Source of the DNA: JAXMBX01 sp046349635
GTDB lineage: Bacteria; Planctomycetota; Planctomycetia; Planctomycetales; Planctomycetaceae
NCBI GenBank assembly: GCA_046349635.1
Contig: JAXMBX010000070.1
Span: 1-20,953 of the forward strand
Direction of reading: 5' to 3'
DNA: 20,953 nt
Shown here: positions 16,710-20,953 of the stretch, one piece after another
How the letters are laid out: every line of letters starts with the position of its first letter
Numbering within the stretch: the stretch's first letter is position 1
Translations under genes and position numbers: made by a program
Notes under the pieces: generated by a model
The model's database searches: none
Told to the model about the DNA's origin: nothing
Seen by the model: only the letters and a program-made list of their open reading frames with translations

Positions 16710-17641
16710 AATCCGAGAATGTTCTTCACATCGGAGGGCCAGCGGTCGGTGTCAAATCCGTGAGTCATGAACAACGCCAGGGCAATCCGCTCCAGACCGA
16801 AGCCGATGCAGGACGTGTGGGCATAACCCCCGTCTTCCGTATGAATCTCGAAGGTGTGGCCGAAGTGGTCGAGGTGGCAGTTGCAGGAGGTGATGGCGGT
16901 GGGCTTCTCGGCGGAAGCGACCGCGATCACCAGTTCGTATTTCAGATCCTGTTCCTTCTGGGAGTCGGCCATCATCCGGCCGGCGCGTCCGAAGAACGGA
17001 TCGTTGGCGACGACGGCGGTGACGTTCAGCCCGAGGGATTTCAGGATTTCCTGTCCCTGCTGCAGCCAGGAATCGCGATGGGCGAGAGCCTGCTCGGCGG
17101 TTCCGAGGCGGACGAATTCCCGCTGACGGAAAATCTGCATGCGGGCGGGGTCATCGGAGGGTTCGTGACGGAAGACGAAGGAGCGGAGATCGACGTGGCG
17201 GCCGACATCGGTCAGCGTGCCCGTCGCGGTCGGGTAAAGAGGATAACAAGCGGCGGGGGTCATCATGACGTCGGTCGGATTGAGGTCTTCCGTCCAGTCC
17301 TGATTGTTGGCGCGCTTGAGGAGGAGCTTGTTGTGGTCCCGTTCGTTCCCCTTGAACGTGTGGACTGAGCCCATGAGGTCAGGGAAGGTCTGGATGTGCG
17401 TGGTCTTGAGGTAATCGCGGCGGTTCATGATCGCCGGAAAGCGCATGACTTCCGCCCGCAGGGGTTTGCTGCGGCGGGTGACGTAGGCTTCGAAGCGTTC
17501 GATGACGTCTTCAAAAGCGCCGCCGTGCCCATACAGCCCGGGAACACCGCTGGGAATCAGGAGTCCGGCCTTCACGAGGTCGTCGCGGCAGGATTTATAT
17601 TGTTCGGTGAGACTTTCGAGAACGGTACACATCTCAGCCAT
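16706..17641 (-). CDS. Amino acid:[carrier protein] ligase (seryl-tRNA synthetase-like)
   Basis: This 311-residue protein lacks the tRNA-binding arm of SerRS and keeps only the class II catalytic core. Motif 2 is FRHEPSDDPARMQIFRQRE (157-175) and motif 3 is GFGLERIALAL (280-290). Cys132 (AACYP), Glu175 (RQREF) and Cys278 (TSCIG) sit almost exactly at the zinc-ligand positions of the characterised Bradyrhizobium enzyme. GVPGLYGHGGAFEDV and MRFPAIMNRRDYLKTTHIQTFP are family signatures. The enzyme adenylates a small amino acid (glycine or alanine in studied members) and loads it on the phosphopantetheine of a dedicated carrier protein, here surely the one encoded at 18939-19205. It overlaps the flavoprotein gene by eight bases. 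AAAGGA at 17648-17643 fits ATG 17632 better than ATG 17641, so the protein may be three residues shorter. Confidence 0.9.
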   Translation of the reverse strand: MAEMCTVLESLTEQYKSCRDDLVKAGLLIPSGVPGLYGHGGAFEDVIERFEAYVTRRSKPLRAEVMRFPAIMNRRDYLKTTHIQTFPDLMGSVHTFKGNERDHNKLLLKRANNQDWTEDLNPTDVMMTPAACYPLYPTATGTLTDVGRHVDLRSFVFRHEPSDDPARMQIFRQREFVRLGTAEQALAHRDSWLQQGQEILKSLGLNVTAVVANDPFFGRAGRMMADSQKEQDLKYELVIAVASAEKPTAITSCNCHLDHFGHTFEIHTEDGGYAHTSCIGFGLERIALALFMTHGFDTDRWPSDVKNILGL

Positions 17642-18836
17642 GTCCTTTCTTGCTGGCGAGCAGCATGGTGGCGTTCAGCTTGGCAATACGGTCGTTATTC
17701 ACCATCAGCGCGGCGCCATAAGCATCCCGGAGGTGGCGCGACAAGCTGAATTTGGAGTCGTTGCGATATCCGGAGATTCCGCAGATCAGGAGGGCCTGCC
17801 CGACGATCTCGACGATCCGCTGGGAACTGGAGAGCTTCAGGTTGTTGGTGCGAATGGAAAATCCGAATCCGGTCGAGGCTTCGGAGGGGTCGCTCGTGAG
17901 CAGATCCCGGTATTCGCGGGCGAGGGAGAAAACGTTGTGTTCGAGTTCCTGCAGGATCTGGTCCACTTCCGCGAGGCGGATGGCGGACAGCGGGGTTTCG
18001 CCGGGGGTCTTGCGAGCTTCGGCCCGAACGAAGGCCTGGGCGCGTTCGACGGCGTCGGCGGCGATGCCGGTCCAGAGGGCGGCCCACACGACGTGCGAAT
18101 AGGGGTGCATCGTCTGGGCGAGGATATCATTGAACGGGGTGGGGAGAATCTGGTCGACGTGCCCCTTCGCGGTGAGTGTGAATCCGGAGCTGCAGGTGCC
18201 GCGGAAGCCCATGGTGTCCCAGTTGGAGAGGGGTTCGGCGATGTAGGCACCGCGATGGACCATGACGTGGACCTGCTCGCTGGGGGGAGCATTGGGAGCA
18301 CGGCGGCAGGTGACGAGGATTTCGTCGGCGTATTCGCCGTAGGAGATGACGGGGGCTTTCTTGGTCAGGGTGAAAGTGTCACCCTGGACTTCGACGGCAC
18401 AGATGCTGGAGCGGAGATCGCCGCCGGTGCCGATTTCGGTCGTTGCGGAGGCCATGAGGCGCTGTTCGGCGACAAGGCGACGGAGATAGTTCTGGAAGTA
18501 GGGCGAGGACTGGGCGTGATGGACGACGCAGGCGACCTGGATGCAGTGCATCGCGTAGATCATCGCGGTGGATCCGCAGTAGTGGCCGAGCGCTTCGCAG
18601 ACGCGACAGGTCTGGACGATATCCAGGCCCATGCCGCCGTATTCCTCGGGGACATAGGCGCTGAGCAGTTCGGCGCCGCGCAGGGCGTCGATCGACTCCT
18701 GGGGGAAGCGGGCAGTCCGGTCCACGTCATCCGCGTGGAGGGCCAGGACTTCCCGGCCTAGTGTATGAACCTGTTGAAGCAGTTCCTCAAAATCAACGCT
18801 CCCGTACGTGGTCAGTCTTTCAGAGGCTCTGAGCAT
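17634..18836 (-). CDS. Acyl-CoA dehydrogenase family flavoprotein, candidate aminoacyl/acyl-carrier-protein oxidase
   Basis: This 400-residue protein begins at ATG 18836; TTG 18851 would add five residues, but neither has a strong ribosome-binding site. Acyl-CoA dehydrogenase features: YVPEEYGGMGLD (61-72), ASATTEIGTGGDLRSS (129-144) at the flavin/substrate loop, SSGFTL in the beta domain, and GISGYRNDSKFSLSRHLRDAYG (353-374) near the C-terminus. The position of the usual catalytic Glu (EGT of medium-chain enzymes) reads MVNNDRI (378-384), so the base must differ or the reaction is atypical. Relatives with such ends act on carrier-protein-bound substrates. The carrier gene lies 102 bases upstream and the ligase overlaps downstream, so the substrate is probably the aminoacyl or acyl carrier protein. 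That is inferred. Confidence 0.85.
   Translation of the reverse strand: MLRASERLTTYGSVDFEELLQQVHTLGREVLALHADDVDRTARFPQESIDALRGAELLSAYVPEEYGGMGLDIVQTCRVCEALGHYCGSTAMIYAMHCIQVACVVHHAQSSPYFQNYLRRLVAEQRLMASATTEIGTGGDLRSSICAVEVQGDTFTLTKKAPVISYGEYADEILVTCRRAPNAPPSEQVHVMVHRGAYIAEPLSNWDTMGFRGTCSSGFTLTAKGHVDQILPTPFNDILAQTMHPYSHVVWAALWTGIAADAVERAQAFVRAEARKTPGETPLSAIRLAEVDQILQELEHNVFSLAREYRDLLTSDPSEASTGFGFSIRTNNLKLSSSQRIVEIVGQALLICGISGYRNDSKFSLSRHLRDAYGAALMVNNDRIAKLNATMLLASKKGHG
17643..17648 (-). promoter_or_regulatory. Shine-Dalgarno AAAGGA for the ligase start
   Basis: AAAGGA lies one base before ATG 17641 but ten bases before the in-frame ATG 17632. This favours the downstream start of the ligase. 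It is located inside the end of the flavoprotein gene. Confidence 0.45.
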
Positions 18837-18938
18837 GATGTGTGTCTTCAAGGGGATAAGGAAACGGGGGATATCCGAGCGCGATGCCGCGTTGCACCGC
18901 GATCTGTGTGGTGGAAGAAGGAATGCGAAACCGAAGGA

Positions 18939-19205
18939 TCAGCCGACCAGGGTGGCGACGGCCTGGGCGATGGAGCCAATGCTGCGGAAGGTGCCGCGGC
19001 TCATCAGCGTTTCGGGGAATTCGATGTCGAAGCGCTCTTCCAGAGCCAACATCACTCCGACGGTGGCCAGCGAGGTGAGTCCGGCGCTGTAGAGGTCGGC
19101 TTCGATGTCCAGGCCTTGTGCGTCCTGCTGCAGGCGTCCGTGCTGGGCGAGAATGTCTCGAATGGCGGCAATGTCCTCGGTTTGTTCGCGTTGGGTCAAA
19201 GGCAC
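18939..19205 (-). CDS. Acyl/aminoacyl carrier protein with phosphopantetheine site
   Basis: This 88-residue acidic helical protein starts at GTG 19205, with AGGA nine bases upstream (19218-19215). ADLYSAGLTSLATVGVMLAL is the second-helix region of a carrier protein. Ser45 in GLTSL would carry the 4'-phosphopantetheine arm, with Thr in place of the usual Asp of the DSL motif. FDIEFPETLMSRGTFRSIGSIAQAV matches the remainder of the fold. It heads the minus-strand operon and is the evident partner of the amino acid:[carrier protein] ligase and the flavoprotein. The frame stays open upstream to 19370, but that part has no carrier-protein similarity and lacks the start signal, so the short form is chosen. 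Confidence 0.85.
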   Translation of the reverse strand: MPLTQREQTEDIAAIRDILAQHGRLQQDAQGLDIEADLYSAGLTSLATVGVMLALEERFDIEFPETLMSRGTFRSIGSIAQAVATLVG

Positions 19206-19214
19206 GATGTCAAA

Positions 19215-19218
19215 TCCT
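19215..19218 (-). promoter_or_regulatory. Shine-Dalgarno AGGA deciding the carrier-protein start
   Basis: AGGA on the minus strand stands nine bases before GTG 19205. It sets the start of an 88-residue carrier protein rather than the 143-residue extended frame. Confidence 0.45.
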
Positions 19219-19650
19219 GTGTTGCTCTTCTTGGTGAAATGAACCCTGCCGAAATGACCGCGCGAGGCGGAATCCGGCACTGTGGGATCGCGCCCAAGGC
19301 CGGACATTCCTCCGGCACAGTTTGCTTGAGTATGTGCCGGACGGTTGGCCCCGTTTCGTGATACCGCCAAAATCTAGTTCACCAATCGCTCACAGGGGGA
19401 ACGACGCTGCAAAATTTCGTCAAATTTCCTGATCCTTACGATTCATGGGATCGTTCCGATCGGGTTTCCGCGTTCGTAATGTTTCTATAACTCCTTGAGC
19501 GAACATGGGGTTAAAACTAGGGATGTGGCCTTCCGTCAACTGTTCACTCTGCTGAAAAAATATTTTCAATCGTCCAGATATTGTTCCCTGCGGGAGCGTT
19601 GCCTTTGCACCTCAACCCTGCATAATCCGATCATTCAGGCCCGCCTACTT

Positions 19651-19655
19651 GAGGA
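19651..19655 (+). promoter_or_regulatory. Shine-Dalgarno GAGGA deciding the DapA-like start
   Basis: GAGGA lies seven bases before ATG 19663. From there translation gives the normal N-terminus of the family (TGFHGVYPMLLAF), so the 56-residue upstream extension is not used. Confidence 0.6.
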
Positions 19656-19662
19656 ACAGTTC

Positions 19663-20562
19663 ATGACCAGCCAGACCGGTTTCCACGGCGTCTATCCGAT
19701 GCTGCTCGCGTTTTACGATGAGCAGAACCAGCTCGACACTCGCGCGGTGCAGCGGCAGGTCGAGGCGGCGGTCCAATCGGGCTGCCACGGGGTCGCGATC
19801 CTGGGGCTGGGGACGGAAACGAACAAGCTCTCCCTGGCGGAACGGCGTCAGGTGGTGGAGGTGGTTGCGTCTGCGCTCCAGCGACGGGTGCCGCTGTCGG
19901 TGACCGTGGCGGAAAATACCTCCCAGGGGCAGCGGGAGTTCGCGGAGTTCGCGTGCGACCTGGGGGCCGACTGGATTCTGCTGCAGCCTCCCCCCTGCGT
20001 GGATGTGGCGGAAGAGGAGTTGATCCGCTTTTTCGGTCCAACGATTGATGCCCTGCCCGTCCCGGTGGGGATTCAGAACGCACCGATGTACCTGCGGATT
20101 GGGCTGTCGAATAAGGGGCTGAAGGAACTGCACCGGAGGCACCCGAATCTGAAGATTGTCAAAATTGAGGATGACTCGCTGGTCATTCCGCCGTTGATCG
20201 AAGAGACGGAGGGGAAGCTGGACGTGTTCGTGGGGCGGGACGGGATGGAAATCATCGATCTGCTGGACGCGGGTTGTGCGGGGCTGATCCCCGGCATGGA
20301 GTCGACCGACCGATTGGCGACGGTGTACAACGCCTGGAAAGCGCGCGACCTGGAAACGGCGTGGGGGGCGTATGATGAAGTGCAGGCGGGGATCGTGTTC
20401 CTGGAGCGCTCGATCAACCATTACGTGACCTACGCCCGCGAGATCACCGCTCGGCGGCTGGGGATCTCTCCGGTGCGGCATCGCCTGAGCGCCCCGATCT
20501 CGCCGCTGGGGCTGGAGATCGCCACTCGCACCGCCGCCAAACTGGGACCGTTCCCCGAATAA
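19663..20562 (+). CDS. Dihydrodipicolinate synthase (DapA) superfamily aldolase/lyase
   Basis: This 299-residue protein has the usual length of the family and a clear ribosome-binding site. It is a TIM barrel throughout: GFHGVYPMLLAFYDE (6-20), GVAILGLGTETNKLSLAERRQV (43-64; substrate-carboxylate loop and Glu), GADWILLQPPP, and VGIQNAPMY (135-143). The Schiff-base lysine is probably Lys167 in IVKIED. GRDGMEIIDLLDAGCAGLIPGM (191-212) is the late conserved block. The catalytic Tyr of true DHDPS (YNVP) is replaced by Gln138 in IQNAP, so synthesis of dihydrodipicolinate is unlikely. It may act as a lyase or aldolase on a sugar acid or hydroxyproline-type substrate. It is followed 30 bases later by an exported hydrolase on the same strand. 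Family sure, substrate unknown. Confidence 0.85.
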   Translation: MTSQTGFHGVYPMLLAFYDEQNQLDTRAVQRQVEAAVQSGCHGVAILGLGTETNKLSLAERRQVVEVVASALQRRVPLSVTVAENTSQGQREFAEFACDLGADWILLQPPPCVDVAEEELIRFFGPTIDALPVPVGIQNAPMYLRIGLSNKGLKELHRRHPNLKIVKIEDDSLVIPPLIEETEGKLDVFVGRDGMEIIDLLDAGCAGLIPGMESTDRLATVYNAWKARDLETAWGAYDEVQAGIVFLERSINHYVTYAREITARRLGISPVRHRLSAPISPLGLEIATRTAAKLGPFPE

Positions 20563-20592
20563 ACACTGCTCGCTGAAGAAAGATCCGCAGCC

Positions 20593-20953
20593 ATGTCGCA
20601 TCGTTCACTTCGCACGCTGTTCACGCTCCTGTGCCTGATCGCATCATTCGTCCAGTTGGTAACGCGTCCCTGCAGGGCTGAGGAAAAACGCTGGACGGTG
20701 GATGACATCAAGGCGCACTACACGAAGTACGAGTACCGGATTCCGATGCGGGACGGCAAACGGCTGATGACGGCGGTGTATGTCCCCAAGGATAGCAGTC
20801 AGACGTATCCGATCATGTATCGCCGTACGCCGTACAACATCAAGCCGTATGGAGCGGATCTGTATCGGGATGGGTTGGGGCCGTCACAACTGTTCGACAA
20901 GGCGGGTTATATTTTGGTCCTGCAGGACGTGCGGGGGCGGTGGATGTCGGAGG
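20593..20953 (+). CDS. Exported CocE/NonD family hydrolase (3' end beyond window)
   Basis: 120 codons are visible from ATG 20593 to the right edge. The preceding GAAGAAAGA stretch is purine-rich. Residues 1-32 form a signal peptide (LFTLLCLIASFVQLV...). Mature sequence then shows the CocE/NonD N-terminus: YRIPMRDGKRLMTAVYVPKD, YPIMYRRTPYN, and VLQDVRGRWMSEG-like at the edge. The family has an alpha/beta-hydrolase fold with a serine nucleophile downstream (not visible here) and includes cocaine esterase, acylases and X-Pro dipeptidyl-peptidases. The gene lies 30 bases after the DapA-like gene and is probably cotranscribed. Substrate cannot be told. Confidence 0.85.
   Translation, partial: MSHRSLRTLFTLLCLIASFVQLVTRPCRAEEKRWTVDDIKAHYTKYEYRIPMRDGKRLMTAVYVPKDSSQTYPIMYRRTPYNIKPYGADLYRDGLGPSQLFDKAGYILVLQDVRGRWMSE

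Larger units (their letters stand above)
19206..19662. other. Divergent intergenic region between carrier protein and DapA-like genes
   Basis: This 457-base gap must hold the promoters of the minus-strand operon and of the plus-strand DapA-like gene. It is AT-richer than its surroundings, particularly at 19400-19600, and contains an AAAATATTTT palindrome (19557-19566). At 19377-19389 GTTCACCAATCGC repeats, with one mismatch, the GTTCACCAACCGC of the direct repeats near the parS cluster. I could not identify promoter boxes with confidence and see no gene. Confidence 0.5.

Noticed and set aside
17502..18761. A 419-residue plus-strand frame opposite the flavoprotein gene
   Set aside because: The Gly/Asp/Val-rich translation is a mirror of the acyl-CoA-dehydrogenase codons, without motifs or start signals.
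19206..19370. A 55-residue N-terminal extension of the carrier protein
   Set aside because: The extension has no carrier-protein character. AGGA before GTG 19205 gives a normal 88-residue protein.
19495..19662. A 56-residue N-terminal extension of the DapA-like protein
   Set aside because: DapA-family proteins begin at the first barrel strand. GAGGA seven bases before ATG 19663 fixes the start there.

Overview
The window looks like chromosomal DNA of a planctomycete (Planctomycetota, class Planctomycetia). It carries a DUF1501 Tat-exported protein beside a PSCyt1/DUF1549/DUF1553 cytochrome-like giant, and a transmembrane protein family typical of that phylum. It is GC-rich and densely coding, and starts are often GTG or TTG. 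No rRNA, tRNA, CRISPR array or insertion sequence was seen.

Left block (1-8087, all minus strand). In transcription order it holds a secreted PSCyt1-DUF1549-DUF1553 protein, a small single-pass membrane protein, a DUF1501 protein, a membrane-anchored planctomycete protein with a prepilin-like C-terminal motif, and a secreted TlpA-type thioredoxin cut by the left edge. The DUF1501 gene and its downstream neighbour each contain one reading-frame break. They are either decaying genes or sequence errors.

Centre left (8301-10946, plus strand). A LuxE/PaaK-like adenylate-forming enzyme is followed by a LuxC/aldehyde-dehydrogenase-like protein. Together they look like a carboxylic-acid activation and reduction pair.

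Convergent gap (10947-11265). This 319-base stretch between two gene ends holds two imperfect ~75-base direct repeats and two long perfect palindromes. Each palindrome is centred on TGTTCCACGTGGAACA, which matches the ParB-binding centromere parS. A third, near-perfect site lies just inside the next gene. This suggests that the window lies in the origin-proximal part of the chromosome.

Right block (11266-19205, minus strand). This is a tightly packed operon of six genes: a carrier protein, an acyl-CoA-dehydrogenase-like flavoprotein, a seryl-tRNA-synthetase-like amino acid:[carrier protein] ligase, a DUF1839 protein, a beta-mannosidase-like GH2 enzyme, and a tandem alpha/beta hydrolase with Arg and Cys in its two nucleophile elbows. 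It reads as an aminoacyl-carrier-protein pathway with an unknown product. The ligase would load an amino acid on the carrier and the flavoprotein might oxidise it. DUF1839 (possibly BtrH-like) might transfer it, and the last two enzymes would process the acceptor or product. This is the most interesting system in the window.

Right edge (19663-20953, plus strand). After a 457-base divergent gap come a DapA-superfamily aldolase/lyase and the start of an exported CocE/NonD-type hydrolase.
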